A stretch of DNA of 64,000 bases from Microvelia longipes (Eukaryota; Arthropoda; Insecta; Hemiptera; Veliidae): NCBI GenBank assembly GCA_018340805.1, contig JACMZG010001913.1:25686092-25750091 (forward strand), written 5' to 3'. Numbering within the stretch: position 1 is the first letter of the stretch; the number at the start of each line of letters is the position of its first letter. Made by a program: the position numbers and the translations under genes. The notes beneath the pieces are model-generated. The model was not told where the DNA came from, ran no database searches, and saw only the letters and a list, made by a program, of their open reading frames with translations. Below, one piece after another: positions 11,501 through 20,799 of the stretch.

Positions 11501-14500
11501 ATTTGTTCATTGCTCGGGAAGTATTCTGGATAAAAATCTGTGTTGTTTTTAAATTAAAAGTAAAATTTAAGTTGGCATTCTTGTTAGTTTGAATTGAATG
11601 ACTAAGCAAGCCAACCTTTGTATATTTTCATTTATCTATGATTATTTTTTATTTGTTACTTATTTGTTGTTTGGTAAATAACAATTTAGTGGTTTTTATG
11701 AGTATTTAATGTTATTTTTGTGAGTATCTATTTAAAGATTTTAAATAATGCAAAAGCTTGTATATTTAAATAAAATAAAAGTTTTGTTTGTTAAAATTTT
11801 CTCCCTTCTAGAGGAAAAATCTTTTACGTACCACGGGAGAAAACAATCATTACACATCTCTTTAATTTCCTGCCTCAGTTTCGCCTCGGGAGTAAACTTG
11901 TTTGTTCCCTCGGTTCCTTCTCAGGAGCCATCCCTATAAACCCCTCGGCTACGCTTCTGGGTTTAAACATAATGGTTCCCTTGGCTTGCGCCTCAGGACC
12001 CAACAAAAAACTGGGGCGTAATGGCACTGTTTCCTCCCTTGGTACGTAAATAACTATTCCAGTAGCAAGTCATGGAAGCTTTATACAGGAAGTCAAACGA
12101 AATAAGTTGAGGGAACTATTGGTAGTCTTAAAATTTTCTATATCGTTTTAACCAATTATATAACTTCTAGTCCTATTGTATCAACTTTAGACAAGACAAA
12201 TCTTTGCCATGGCTGAATGGTCTTCGGTTTTGTGAGAAGAACCTTTGGGCTATGTTCACAGGCTCAAAGGAATAAATTTTATTCCCCAAACTACGGCCAG
12301 TATTTTCCTCCGAATCCCACCAAATTTCGTGGCCGTAATATTTAAACCTGTAGAATGAATTAAAATTATTTTTTTAAAGAAGAATAAAAATGGTTTTCGA
12401 AGCATGGTATTAAACATTTGGTAAAAACGATTCAACTAAATATTTTTTAGCCAGTAGAAAACGTTGAGTATTTATAAGTCAAATTGGGACGGAGTATTTT
12501 AGAGAATACGAAAAACAAATCGTCAGTGCACTCTAAAAGTGGTAATTCTTCAGTGTCGCTACACTTGACCTTAGATTAAAATTATATGTGAATAAAAATA
12601 TATAAAACACGTAATAAAAGTAAGAATATAACAATAATTCAATGACGTCAGCGTCTGGAGATACAATCTTGTATGGACCTTGGGAGTAAAATGCTATTTA
12701 CCCCTTGCAATTACCTTCCGAGGCAAGCCCTCAGTTTCTTCTCAAAAGCAAAATACTTTGGTCTCCTCTGCTTTCGCCTTAGGAACCAACTAACTGCTCG
12801 TTCTTTATTCGCTTAGTGCAGTGGTTCTCCACCTTTTTTTCACTCATCGTATCAGATTTTTAAATTATTCATCTCCCCCACTACTCTATTTTATTATTTT
12901 TAGAGGGAACTAGGTGCACATTTTCAAAGAGAATTATGCGAGTATAGATAACATACCAAAGAAGTTAATTTTTAAGATTATGTGAGGTACTGTTATATTT
13001 ACAGCTTGACTAGTTAATAGTGCTGAGATAATGAAAAATTTGCATAATAAGGAACAAAGAAAAGAAGGCTCTCCTCAAAAGTCACTTTTCACAATGGCGA
13101 AAATTAGATCATTTTCGCATGTTTATCAAGGGTGCGTTAATATTATTAGAATCAAAATTAAATGTAAATTTTAATGAATCTCTACTCTCAGTAAATCCTA
13201 TTCTTCAGTATTGCAGCAAATAATATTTTTATGAGGTGCTCCCCATTGCGTGTTTAACGTAACCATAAAGAGTTTCCCTTCAAAATTTAATGAAATGATT
13301 GAGACAAGCAATATTAAACAAATCAAAGATAAATTGCCTATTACTATTATGGAGAAGTGTATCTTTTAATCACTGCTTTGGGTCGTGCAAGTTGGGTCAA
13401 GAAATTTTACTCATTGCTTAATCGAGCAACATGATTTAACGTTCTAATAATTAAATGATCTAGTTTTTTGTGGGGTAACTTATATTTAGAGGTCCTCCTA
13501 TACGCCCCTTTACAGTAGTAAAGGTAAATAAGGTAAATAAGTATATGGCCCCCTTCAACGACCCCCTACATGTCATCCCCCCGTAGAATTTTTGCCCACG
13601 TTGAGAACCACTGCCTCAATGCATAAATAACTATTATTTTTCTGTTTACCTCCTCACGTCTTAATACTTTATTATAAATAAAAAGGTCAGTCATTTAAAT
13701 TTTTATTTACCCTACAGGTTTATGATGAACTCGTCCTATTCTTACGTGACCTGCGATTCGCGTCTACAGCTATAACCATGCTAAGTAAGGTAAATGAGCT
13801 CCTATTTCGCTATCTCGTACGACGTTCATGGGGTCAATCAAGTTTACTTTTCGCGACGTCCACTCTCTTAATCTTTGGTTACAATCAACATTCAGTGTTA
13901 TAGCCAAGCCGGCACTATGGAGTTTTCGGTACGGTAGAAGATATTGACCACTTTGAGTAACCAAAGTAGCGCTATAAAATTCTAGCGCGGAGGTTCGCAA
14001 ACCATAAAAATTCTTTTGATATGCGTGTTTCTTGGCTCTACAATCAATTATTTCTCGCATAAGGGTTGCTCCATGCTTCATATCATGTTTATATTAGCAG
14101 AAGCATAGCAACTTCTTACTCTATTTATTCCAACTTTTTAAAGGAAATGCGCTAAAATATGATGAAATTTGAATAGCTTTAAATGAGTACAAAATGTAAT
14201 AAATAAATAAGTCCATTTGCTTTAAAACAAAAATTATAAAACTTGAGCGGCAAGAAGCTGTAGCTAATATTTTGGAGCATGAACCGAAAGTTTAGCAAGA
14301 AATGATTGGAAAAGCGAAGAAGCACTCATTCGAAGGAAAATCACCTGGCTTGCGGGCGAAATGTGTTATTACTATTGTCTTTGTAATTTTTAAATGTACT
14401 TTATAAGATCACTGAGATTAAACCGTTTGTTGCAGTAACACCAACTATGTTCGAGCCATTTCCAGGGTTTTGCGTTAGTGAAATTGGCCTGACTGGATTG

Positions 14501-17500
14501 ATGCTGGGCTATTCAACAGGAATTGTGCGAGCAAATTACATAAATCCAAATATAAAAATAGATTCCGTTCCATGTGACTATGTGAGCAATGCTACAATAT
14601 TTGCGACAGCTTTAAGATCCCACCAAAGGTGACATCATTACCATCTAATTAAATTACATAAGAAAAAGACTTGATGGCAATAGATAAAATAACTTAAGGA
14701 ATGCATAATGAGGACTGCTTCGTTCCAAAATATTAATTCCCTTAAAACCTGTTGATCCAATATTAATTAAACCAACGTAAGTGAGTTCTTACAAATCATA
14801 AGATTAGGACGGCGGCGCGTACGTGTCGCTATAACTGCCGTAAAAATTGACCGATTTTGATAAAATTTTGTATACATGTAAAATTAATTATGTGTCAGAG
14901 CTGTATAGTTTTTGGTAATATTCCGAAAAATATTTTAGAAATGGCAGGAAATATAGCGGACTGGACAAAAAATTTGTGCGAAAATCGAGTTTTATATCGT
15001 TTTAAAGATCTTAAAGAGTAGAAAAATAAAATATATGTTTCAGGTCAAACTTTAAAAAAAAAAAAATTAAAAATGGTGGCAAAAATAATAAACTCAAAAA
15101 AATTAAATTTAAAGGAATAACTCGAGTAATATATTGTTGTAAAGCTCTTGATTAGTAGAACAAATAATGCTATATTCTAAACTCCGGAAAATTCAATATC
15201 GCGGCCAGAATTTTATACAATAATTAGTTTTTACTAATTTTATAAGAATTTACAGGATAAAGATCCATTGTAATATACTTTAGATACTTGTATACAAGTA
15301 AAATTAACTATGTGTCAGAGCTGTATACATTTTGGTAATATTTATATTTTAAAACGACGGCCAATATGGCAGACCGGATAAAAAAAAATTGCGTGAAAAA
15401 GTCGTGTTGTTTATCGTTTTAAAGCTCTTAAAGAGGAGAAAAAGAAAATATATGTTTTTAAGGCTTTATTTAAAAAAAATAGCGGCAAAAATTATAGAAC
15501 TCAAACAAATTAAAGTAAAATATATTGAATAATATATCGCTGAAAAGATCTAGATTAGTAAAACAACAACTAGCGAGCGAAGCGAGTCTTTTTTAATATA
15601 AAAAATCCTAATCATATACAAGCGAAGCGATTCCTAATTTATTGTCTATAATAATAAACATGCACACTCTAGCGAGCGAAGCGAGCCTTTTTAGTATGTA
15701 CTATTATAAATATACGCTAAATAGTGGGCGAGGCGAGCCTTTATTACTATGTAAAATTCTAAACATAAGCAATTTAGCGAGCGGAGCGAGCTCTTTATTT
15801 AATTTTTTTTTTTTATTATAAACTTGCACATTCTAGCGAGCGAAGCGAGCCTTTTTTACTATGTAATATTCTAAACATAAGCAATCTAGCGAGCGAAACG
15901 AGTCCTTTTTTAATTTTTATTATTATAAACATGCACACTCTAGGGAGCACAGCGAGCCTTTTTTACTTTGTAAAATTCGAAACATACGCAATCTAGCGAG
16001 CGAAGCGAGCCTTTTTTCTTTTGTAAAATTCTGATCATACGCAATCTAGCGAGCGAAGCAAGCACTTTTTACTATGTAAAATTCTGATCATACTCAATCT
16101 AGCGAGCGAAGCAAGCATTTTTTAATATGTAAAATTTTGAGTATACACAAGTTCGCGAGTGAAGCGAGCCTATATTTAATGTCTATAATTATAAACATGC
16201 ACTCTCTAGCAAACGACGCGAGCCTTTTTTTACTATGTATTATTATAAATATACGTTTAATAGCGAGTGAAGCGAGCCTTTTATACTATGTAAAATTTTA
16301 AAAATAAGTTATATAGCGGGCGAAGCTAGCCTTATGTATAAGGTAAAATTCACTACATACTTAAACTAACAAGCAAAGCGAGCCCTTTTTTTGAATTTAT
16401 ACTTTAGAATAGTAGCGTGCGAATGTTTCCCTATATACTCTATCTAGCGATTGAAGGAAGTCGTAATCGGGAGTATTAATAAATACTTTTATTTGATGTA
16501 TTCTTTTAACGTGAGTTCTCAATGTAACGCATTAATAGCAATTTTTAAATTATGAATTAATCGAAGATTCGGTGCATGGATATTCGCTATCCGGCAAGAC
16601 GGTTCTGACTCGAAGGTTACTTGAAAGTCAAATTTTGAAAGTAATTGTACAATATCAAAAATAATAGATACAATTAATATTATCTTCCCACAAAAAAAAT
16701 GTTGTCAATAAAACAGACTATAAAGTTAGTTTAACTCTTTAAATGTGTATGTATAGAACGCATAAAAGTCAAATAAACCTAACGAGTCTAGTTAATTGCT
16801 CTGAGATACTAGGCTTAAAACACTTCGATCAAACTTAATCAAATCTGAATAGTTTTGGCTGGTATTGCTCCATCAGCACCAAACCACAGAACACGCACTT
16901 CGTAATTTCTTTTACCATGATACATCTTCCAATAGGGTCATTCCATATCAAATCAAACTGATGAGTTAAGGTAGTTGAAGGTGTATAATCTGATGTTATC
17001 ATGCTTCCGTACATTTTAAGATGACACAGCGTGAGATAAATTTTGCAATAGTTTCTCTTTTTATCCCTGGTAATATACATCTTATTTGTCAACAGAAAGG
17101 ATGTGAAACCGATTTACAACTTAACAGGATTAGACATAAGCCCATCTATAGGAGAATGCTTCAATGTTACCTATTCAAAATGCGTTGAGCAATTACCTGT
17201 CAAATACTGCATATGGAAGCCAAATACGGTACTGATAGGCAATTATACCAACTACTTCATTCATTTTGTTCTTTACCAGCTTCTACCGGCTCTGGTACTT
17301 GATATTTTATTGAAAGTATCGGGCATAAAAATCAGGTTTGTCCAAATTTAAACTTATAGCTTGTTCATGTTTATGAAATTTTTTAAATATTAATGGGGTT
17401 GTTTAAATAAACCTACCTTCTAATTCTAATATTAATGTTAGTTTTGATGATTACTTAAAAACCCCTATTGATAAAAGCTTTTACTTTACTCTAACTAGTC

Positions 17501-19726
17501 CAAATGAAATTGCTAAAATTTATAAAACCTTAAAAAATCCAAAGCCTTTCAGTTTTTTCAGTTTATTAGTTTTATTAAAAAATAAACTTAATGGTATAAA
17601 AACTAAATTTAATTTAACTAGTTTTTCAAGTTTTAGACTTTTTTTACAATACCTAGAATCTTAATTTTACGCCCCCAAATTTTTACACCCTGGGCGACCG
17701 CCCGGTCCGCCCTCCTTTAATCGGGGCGGATTAATGTTGACGTCACTAACCCACAATAAAGAACCCACAAATAATTTAAAAATTCACAACTCTTCAACAA
17801 TTGCTTAAATCGAGCTGGAATTATTCACACTTGTACTACTATGACTAGTACTACTACTACTACTAATGAAAGTTAATAAAAATTGATTAAATTAATAAAA
17901 CAGAGTTCATATTTTTTTACAACTATGGTAAACAATAATACCAACTTAAATTGTATTATCAACCTTCGTTCCGCATTTATTGTTTGACACATATAACAAA
18001 ATGTAAACAAATAACTTTTATCTCCAGAAGGGTAATAATCAAAACATTTCGGGGCTTGTTTTTATGTAATAATGACCGTCATTATAAGCCGGCGGGAATT
18101 AATAATTTATTATTTCCCGCCGGGTATAATCCAGCTAGCCAACTTAATTATTGATATATGATTAATATTATAAACAAATACAGTTTTTTTTTGTTTATAT
18201 ATATTGTTTTGTCCTTTTTGGAGATAAAATTTTGTATGCACCAGTAATAATGCCCTATTATAACCCTCGTCAAATTATCTCCCTCGTAAGCTCGGGGTTT
18301 AAAATAAATAATTCCCTCGGCTGCGCCTCGGGATTTTATAAATCATGGATTCCTTCGGCTTTCACCTTAGGAATCATTACAGTGACCAGGGTTATAATGG
18401 GGGTCATTATTAACTAGGTACATAAATAACTATTTTAGGCTAATAAATTTGAAAAATCGCTTATATCGTGGCAGTACGCCAATTATATAAACAAGTGATA
18501 TAACGAACTGATGAAGGACAACAACCATGTGGCCGCTAAGCAGCCCCCATCGTCGACGCCGCAAAGCGGCAAAGAGGTCGAATGCCTCTTGTTTTAATAC
18601 GTAAAGCGTGCACTTTACCATGATGTCCTCTTATAATGAGGCATAAAGATTTTATACAATGACTCAGATTCGTCTAATTTTCTTTTGTTTTTTAGTTTAG
18701 CCCGAATACAGCGGAAAGCTTATAGCGCTGCAATGGGTTACAAACACTTTTGCACCAGTCAATATTATTTTGATTTTTCCAATACTTATTTGGCCAACAA
18801 ATATCTTAGAGAAGAAGATAGAAAGGACATAAAATTATTGTACAAACCAGAAGACATAGATGCTCATGGTTATCATAAACAAATATTACATTATTTAAGA
18901 ATAAAATTTTTTGACCAGAAACCTCAAGATGAAGGCAGGGCTAGGAAACTCGCTAGAATGTAAGTTTATTCTATTAACTTTAGCAGTTTTGACTCCAGCA
19001 GAGCTTCTACCTGATATCGCCAGTACAGTCACTAAGAAATAAATCAAATAATTCTGGCGCGGAGGTCCGCCAACTGAGTAAAACCTTGCCCAAGTTTTCG
19101 ATATATGCTTTAGTCAGAAACTCCTCTATTTTTTTGCCAATTTTCTGCCATTAAACTGAGCTTTGTATGATTGTCTAAAATTTATTGCAGTATTTATTAT
19201 ATAAGTGTGAGCATAGTTTTATACAACCATGTATACCAATTCTGATTTCCTTTGAAAGCCCTAGGAAGATTGACAAAGTAAAAGAAATTTAAAACATCGA
19301 CTACGAACAGAAAACTTAAAAAGGAACTCGAGTGGTGAAAAAGAAAGCAAGTATTCCTAAAGAAATTGGCCCAGCTTAGACTTACATGCCACCATTTTTA
19401 ACTTTGGTGCCTTAAAGTAGTCGAATCGCCTCCGCACCAAGTATGTTCGATTATGGTCCCAAAAAAGAGAAAAGACGCTATTAGCTATTAGTCTTGGTGT
19501 TAGTCTCCATGATGCAATATAAATTATATATATATAATATTATAATATATATATATTATATATATATTATATAATAAATATAATATATATTGAATCTTCT
19601 TCTTCTCTGCTGACGAAGTTGTTTAAACGAAACGTTGCAAAATATACTAAGTTTTTACTGTCATTTCTTTATCCATCTGTTTTATATTAATTATATATAT
19701 ATATATAATATATTATATATATATAT

Positions 19727-19816
<90 letters not shown>

Positions 19817-19835
19817 TAATATATATTTTATATAT

Positions 19836-19866
<31 letters not shown>

Positions 19867-19892
19867 TATTATATATATATATAATATATATA

Positions 19893-19960
<68 letters not shown>

Positions 19961-20723
19961 ATATAATATATATATATAACTTTTTTTTTAAGATAGTAAC
20001 CCTATCTAAAAAGCATTTATTTATCACATGCCCCATTTAAAATATTACATGTGTTATTAGATAAACACTTCTAAAAGGACGTGAATTTTAAATATTGACT
20101 TTTTAAATATATAGTCATGCAAAAAAAAATATATTATATATAACTTTATTAACATGATAACGGCAGGAGATTTAAATTGGTCATTATTATAGATAGAAAA
20201 TATTTGGATGAATTAGTAGTGTCAAAAGTAAATTTCTAAATAAAAGAAAGCAGCGCATTCTCGTTTTTAGCGTAGTGAAACTACCAAATTACATGCCAAC
20301 ACCCCTGTTAACATAATTTTGTCCGAAATAATAAATCCCAGCACTATCTTTCTTTATGTATGTATTCTTTGGTAGGTGGTTGGTATCAAATCACTTTTTT
20401 GGTGAGCATGTGGGTTCCCTCTCTATGCTACGACACACATGTTAGTTAGCTTTTACTGCGCTTTGGGACGATGTTTAAATCCAGCACTTGAGTTTAAGTA
20501 AGACTTAGTTCTGTTAATAACATAGGAAAAAGAATAACTTAACCTAAAGTAAAGTCATGCCTCAAGTCTATAAATGAAACTAAATGAATTTATTTGTTTC
20601 AGATTGAAAGTATTAGATTATGTATTGAAACGTGGTCTCCTACTGTTTGTTATTTACTACGCCTTCACTAAATACTCACATCTTCCTCATGCCACTTATC
20701 AATTCCTCATTAATTTTAATTAA
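2360..20723 (+). CDS. Fatty acyl-CoA reductase gene FAR-A, exons 3-9 (5' exons outside window)
   Basis: Seven exons (2360-2504, 6539-6690, 10548-10657, 14436-14628, 17096-17335, 18696-18959, 20603-20723) join in frame with GT/AG junctions at every boundary. Intron phases run 0, 2, 1, 2, 2, 2, and the stop codon is 20721-20723. FARs reduce fatty acyl-CoA to fatty alcohol with NADPH; in insects they supply wax, cuticular hydrocarbon and pheromone precursors, on ER or peroxisome membranes (family knowledge). Visible signatures are the [11 protein letters not shown]ossmann segment, YSTAYCN, the catalytic pair in PNTYTFTK (YxxxK), RPSVVTP, the C-terminal sterile domain in exons 7-8 and a hydrophobic tail in exon 9. 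With exons 1-2 taken as in FAR-B, the protein would be 522 residues, a normal FAR length. All exons are open, so the gene may be functional. The substrate cannot be predicted. Confidence 0.93.
2520..2880 (+). repeat. Intronic direct duplication (~270 bp apart)
   Basis: A ~70-bp segment containing GTATACGTCTAG, an AACGACCTCAACGATACC-like stretch, and TTGGTAGGAAGGTAG occurs near 2530-2600 and again near 2800-2870. The inverse segment occurs once in the other FAR copy (about 33100-33180), so the extra copy arose on this arm or was lost on the other. Confidence 0.65.
3170..3718 (+). repeat. Tandem pair of ~294-bp units
   Basis: Unit 1 (about 3170-3463) and unit 2 (about 3464-3718) share AAGGAGAAGCCCTAAAAATA, TTTCAAAAGTTAATTTTAG, CGCACATACGCGCACGC and AATGGCGGCTATTAC. 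Open frames on both strands here are repeat-derived and show no domain. The pair runs straight into satellite A. Confidence 0.9.
3785..5110 (+). repeat. Satellite A: ~81-bp monomers with conserved GCGAGCGAAGCGAGCC box
   Basis: The box recurs at about 3797, 3876, 4024, 4111, 4191, 4271, 4352, 4437, 4518, 4600, 4747, 4828, 4912 and 4993, with steps near 80-82 bp and two double steps near 147 bp. Between boxes the sequence is AT-rich. Two monomer types alternate through the middle of the array. One follows a 'tactgataaac' lead and is followed by 'catgaatttcatgcc'. The other follows 'gatattgacaaac' and is followed by 'tagaatattatg'. This gives a ~162-bp higher-order unit. Monomers decay toward the right end. 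It lies in intron 3 of FAR-A. Confidence 0.9.
5111..5760. other. Intronic sequence, nothing recognised
   Basis: AT-rich intron 3 sequence. No coding, RNA or transposon-end signature is seen apart from one unremarkable open frame. Confidence 0.5.
5763..5792. repeat. Perfect 12-bp hairpin
   Basis: GCCCACACTGTT and AACAGTGTGGGC flank a 6-nt AT loop. It lies about 90 bp from a second perfect hairpin and close to a tRNA-derived SINE. Confidence 0.9.
5880..5910. repeat. Perfect 14-bp hairpin with 3-nt loop
   Basis: CATTTAGGGTAAAG, loop GAT, then CTTTACCCTAAATG. It sits at the far (3') side of the minus-strand SINE and may mark its end. Confidence 0.9.
5911..6115 (-). mobile_element. tRNA-derived SINE (minus)
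   Basis: Read on the minus strand, the head CCCGTGGTGTAGTGGTTAAG resembles a tRNA 5' part with an A box. GGGTTCAATCTC follows as a B box about 70-80 bp later, wider than in a true tRNA. No anticodon arm or acceptor closure is present, so it is a pol III SINE rather than a tRNA gene. The inverse FAR arm lacks it. The exact 3' end is uncertain. Confidence 0.7.
6539..6690 (+). CDS. FAR-A exon 4
   Basis: Acceptor TTACAG, donor GACAA|GTAAGC. Starts [13 protein letters not shown] and ends INILADK (residues ~164-214). The STAY motif corresponds to the NAD(P)-binding FVHVSTAYCN stretch of FARs. 152 bp, the same as the minus copy and nearly identical in protein. Confidence 0.92.
6952..6977 (-). ncRNA. 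Hammerhead-like core in PLE 3' region (minus copy), candidate
   Basis: Read on the minus strand: CTGATGA, then stem ACCG, loop TTAA, stem CGGT, then T and GAAA. Penelope-like elements are known to carry hammerhead ribozymes. Stem III and the cleavage site are not resolved by eye. Confidence 0.4.
7133..8170 (-). pseudogene. PLE minus copy: RT C-terminus and GIY-YIG endonuclease, 5'-truncated
   Basis: The open part (7720-7133) reads through a complete GIY-YIG-type endonuclease: [20 protein letters not shown], then Arg-Ser-Phe and [13 protein letters not shown], with a CxxC pair and a downstream Asn-Phe-Leu-Glu stretch. Upstream on the same strand (to ~8170) are the last RT blocks with the VDDIF box. 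The G6 tract that keeps frame after WVGG is intact here but has lost one base in the plus copy. In Penelope elements the RT and EN are one protein that copies RNA at a nicked target. This copy lacks the RT N-terminus, so it is dead. It overlaps the inverted partner only through homology. Confidence 0.88.
8204..9181 (+). pseudogene. PLE plus copy: reverse transcriptase
   Basis: The open frame holds Penelope RT blocks in order: [17 protein letters not shown] near the start, [47 protein letters not shown] and RYVDDIF (catalytic Asp-Asp). It then loses frame at a G5 tract near 9148 that is G6 in the inverted partner, so the normal continuation ([12 protein letters not shown]) is in another frame and the protein stops early. 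The frame is open from at least 8204; the true start is not visible because the two copies join there. A single-base indel in a G run could be genuine or an assembly error. Confidence 0.9.
9380..10083 (+). pseudogene. PLE plus copy: linker and GIY-YIG endonuclease, broken
   Basis: Homologous to the minus copy but with three lesions. A deletion near 9548 shifts frame in the Lys-rich stretch. About 42 bp is missing after GVY near 9776, removing the Cys pair and the YLG of the endonuclease. A ~35-bp AT-rich expansion lies near 9239-9290 upstream. The downstream part ([16 protein letters not shown] to Asn-Phe-Leu-Glu-Arg) is recognisable in another frame. The minus copy keeps the parts lost here. 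Confidence 0.85.
10220..10245 (+). ncRNA. Hammerhead-like core in PLE 3' region (plus copy), candidate
   Basis: Same motif as 6952-6977: CTGATGA, an ACCG/CGGT stem with TTAA loop, then TGAAA. Both copies keep it unchanged, which is consistent with either function or recent duplication. Confidence 0.4.
10548..10657 (+). CDS. FAR-A exon 5 (active-site YxxxK)
   Basis: Acceptor TTGCAG, donor GTTG|GTAATA. Codes [20 protein letters not shown] onward to RPSV. Y223 and K227 (predicted numbering) form the YxxxK catalytic pair of short-chain dehydrogenase-like FARs. The split codon G|TA restores Val at RPSVV. 110 bp in both copies. Confidence 0.93.
10790..12057. mobile_element. ~1.27-kb insertion specific to the FAR-A arm
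   Basis: The other arm reads continuously from a CCATGTTTT equivalent into CAGTAGCAAGTCATGG, giving an empty site. Here ~1.27 kb intervenes. The insert holds an inverted repeat (CTTTCCGCCCT near 10815, AGGGCGGAAAG near 10875), a tRNA-like block and an end portion with the CCCTCGGCTACGC-type boxes seen in other repeats here. No coding domain is seen, and it may be composite. Confidence 0.7.
10913..10988 (+). repeat. tRNA-like A and B boxes (SINE head)
   Basis: TGGCGCAATCGGTTAGAC resembles a tRNA A box region, followed by TTGATAAT like an anticodon loop and TGTTCGAATCC as a B box. The A-B spacing (~60 bp) is longer than in normal tRNAs and the stems do not close, so I treat it as a tRNA-derived SINE head. 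Confidence 0.55.
12630..12830 (-). repeat. 'Family C' repeat: GGAGTAAAA and CCTCGG boxes
   Basis: Contains TGACGTCAGCGTCTGGAGAT, then GGGAGTAAAATGCTATTTAC and decayed GAGGC/CCTTAGGAACC boxes. Matching copies lie at 18230-18440, 28905-29095, 55915-56175 and 62095-62700. No protein is coded. Likely a short non-autonomous element. Confidence 0.65.
12831..13960. other. Intron 5 sequence, nothing coded
   Basis: AT-rich intron. Parts match the inverse arm (28430-28900), including a CACCTTTTTTTCACTCAT-like stretch. No domain, RNA or transposon end was identified. Confidence 0.5.
13961..14170 (+). repeat. 'Family G' repeat remnant (GCGCGGAGGTTCGC ... AAAGGAAATGCGCTAAAA)
   Basis: Has TCTAGCGCGGAGGTTCGC, ATGCGTGTTTCTTGGCTC and the end box AAAGGAAATGCGCTAAAAT. 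Related copies lie at 19050, at 43803-44475 (palindromic) and at 54655-54850 in this window. Partly shared with the other FAR arm. Confidence 0.65.
14436..14628 (+). CDS. FAR-A exon 6
   Basis: Acceptor GTTGCAG, donor CAAAG|GTGACA. Codes [20 protein letters not shown] to [20 protein letters not shown] (residues ~251-314), matching the FAR EPxPGW...VDxVVN region with Phe for Trp and Cys for Val. 193 bp in both copies. Confidence 0.92.
14860..15565 (+). repeat. Direct duplication, ~430-bp period
   Basis: Unit 1 (~14860-15170) and unit 2 (~15283-15565) share TGTGTCAGAGCTGTATA, ATCGTTTTAAAG, AAAATATATGTTT and a GATTAGTA end. It runs directly into satellite B, repeating the layout seen at 3170-5110. 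Confidence 0.8.
15570..16395 (+). repeat. Satellite B: ~54-bp monomers with CTAGCGAGCGAAGCGAGCCT box
   Basis: About 16 boxes occur at roughly 48-58 bp steps (15578, 15672, 15728, 15777, 15837, 15890, 15947, 15996, then on to 16371). Spacers are AT-rich and often read 'actatgtaaaattctaaacata'-like. The core GCGAGCGAAGCGAGCC is shared with satellite A, but period and spacers differ. Located in intron 6 of FAR-A. Confidence 0.92.
16396..17095. other. Intron 6 sequence, nothing recognised
   Basis: AT-rich. An open minus-strand frame around 16835-17092 has no recognisable domain and overlaps the acceptor of exon 7, so I do not call it. Confidence 0.5.
17096..17335 (+). CDS. FAR-A exon 7 (start of C-terminal domain)
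   Basis: Acceptor TCAACAG, donor ATCAG|GTTTGT. Codes [20 protein letters not shown] to [17 protein letters not shown] (residues ~315-395). The Tyr-Asn-Leu-Thr start, Ile-Trp-Lys-Pro and Leu-Pro-Ala...Asp match the linker between the FAR Rossmann and sterile domains. No equivalent is visible on the minus-strand copy. Confidence 0.9.
17403..17663 (+). pseudogene. LINE reverse-transcriptase N-terminal fragment (relic)
   Basis: One frame reads [20 protein letters not shown] followed by Asn-Pro-Lys-Pro, the pattern that precedes RT in many LINEs ('fl.pvt..Ei...i..Lk'). It continues open to a stop near 17661 without RT motifs. Very degenerate, hence low confidence. Confidence 0.45.
18089..18123. 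repeat. 10-bp GC-rich hairpin flanking an AT core
   Basis: CCGGCGGGAA pairs with TTCCCGCCGG across a 15-nt AT spacer that is itself partly palindromic. Located in intron 7. Confidence 0.85.
18230..18440 (-). repeat. 'Family C' repeat copy
   Basis: On the minus strand it runs from AAAATAGTTATTTATGTACC to a TTTTATCTCC end, with internal TCCCGAGGCGCAGCCGAGGG, itself an imperfect hairpin. Both ends recur in other copies in this window. Confidence 0.65.
18696..18959 (+). CDS. FAR-A exon 8 (sterile/FAR_C domain)
   Basis: Acceptor TTTTTTAG, donor AGAAT|GTAAGT. Codes [20 protein letters not shown] to [10 protein letters not shown] (residues ~395-483). The pattern 'F...qyyFdfsNt...L...l...D...f......id..gY.......GlR' is that of the male-sterility C-terminal domain of FARs. 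Confidence 0.92.
19050..19480 (+). repeat. 'Family G' partial copy in intron 8
   Basis: Starts with TAATTCTGGCGCGGAGGTCC and later has a CTTAAAGTAGTCGAATCGCC stretch resembling the AAAGTGGTCGTATCGACTTC units at 44710 and 44850. Confidence 0.5.
19525..19978. repeat. (TA)n/(AAT)n simple repeats in two blocks
   Basis: 19525-19592 and 19690-19978 are nearly pure TA with ATT interruptions. A ~95-bp unique block containing a hammerhead-like motif separates them. Confidence 0.95.
19610..19632 (+). ncRNA. Hammerhead-like motif, candidate
   Basis: CTGACGA, a short stem GTT/AAC, then GAAAC and GTTGC. The two invariant core strings are in the right order and spacing. Stem III is not evident, so this may be only a retroelement end fragment. 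Confidence 0.35.
20603..20723 (+). CDS. FAR-A exon 9 and stop
   Basis: Acceptor TTTCAG. Codes [20 protein letters not shown] and onward to a stop at 20721-20723 (residues 483-522). The [11 protein letters not shown] stretch is a likely membrane segment, normal at the C-terminus of insect FARs. Confidence 0.9.
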
Positions 20724-20763
20724 TATTTTAAAAATTATTTTTTATCAATGTTACTAACTAACA

Positions 20764-20769
20764 AATAAA
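20764..20769 (+). terminator. Polyadenylation signal AATAAA for FAR-A
   Basis: AATAAA lies 41 bp after the stop codon in AT-rich DNA. Position fits; chance occurrence is possible at this composition. Confidence 0.55.
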
Positions 20770-20799
20770 TGTTTGACTTATTATAAACTTACCTTATAT

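Larger units (their letters stand above)
2200..14690 (+). repeat. Left arm of large inverted duplication (FAR-A side)
   Basis: Exons 3-6 of FAR-A and much of the intron sequence reappear in reverse complement at about 26590-33720. Examples are 6200-6480 against 30480-30780, 10660-10780 against 29720-29870, 12060-12360 against 29380-29710, and 14080-14280 against 27000-27060 plus 28270-28330. Homology ends about 60 bp past exon 6 (near 14690 and 26590). Arm-specific insertions interrupt the match. Boundaries are read by eye and approximate. Confidence 0.85.

Noticed and set aside
13770..14081. 103-codon frame (minus)
   Set aside because: It lies over a family G repeat remnant, has no domain, and the homologous region of the other arm is not open.
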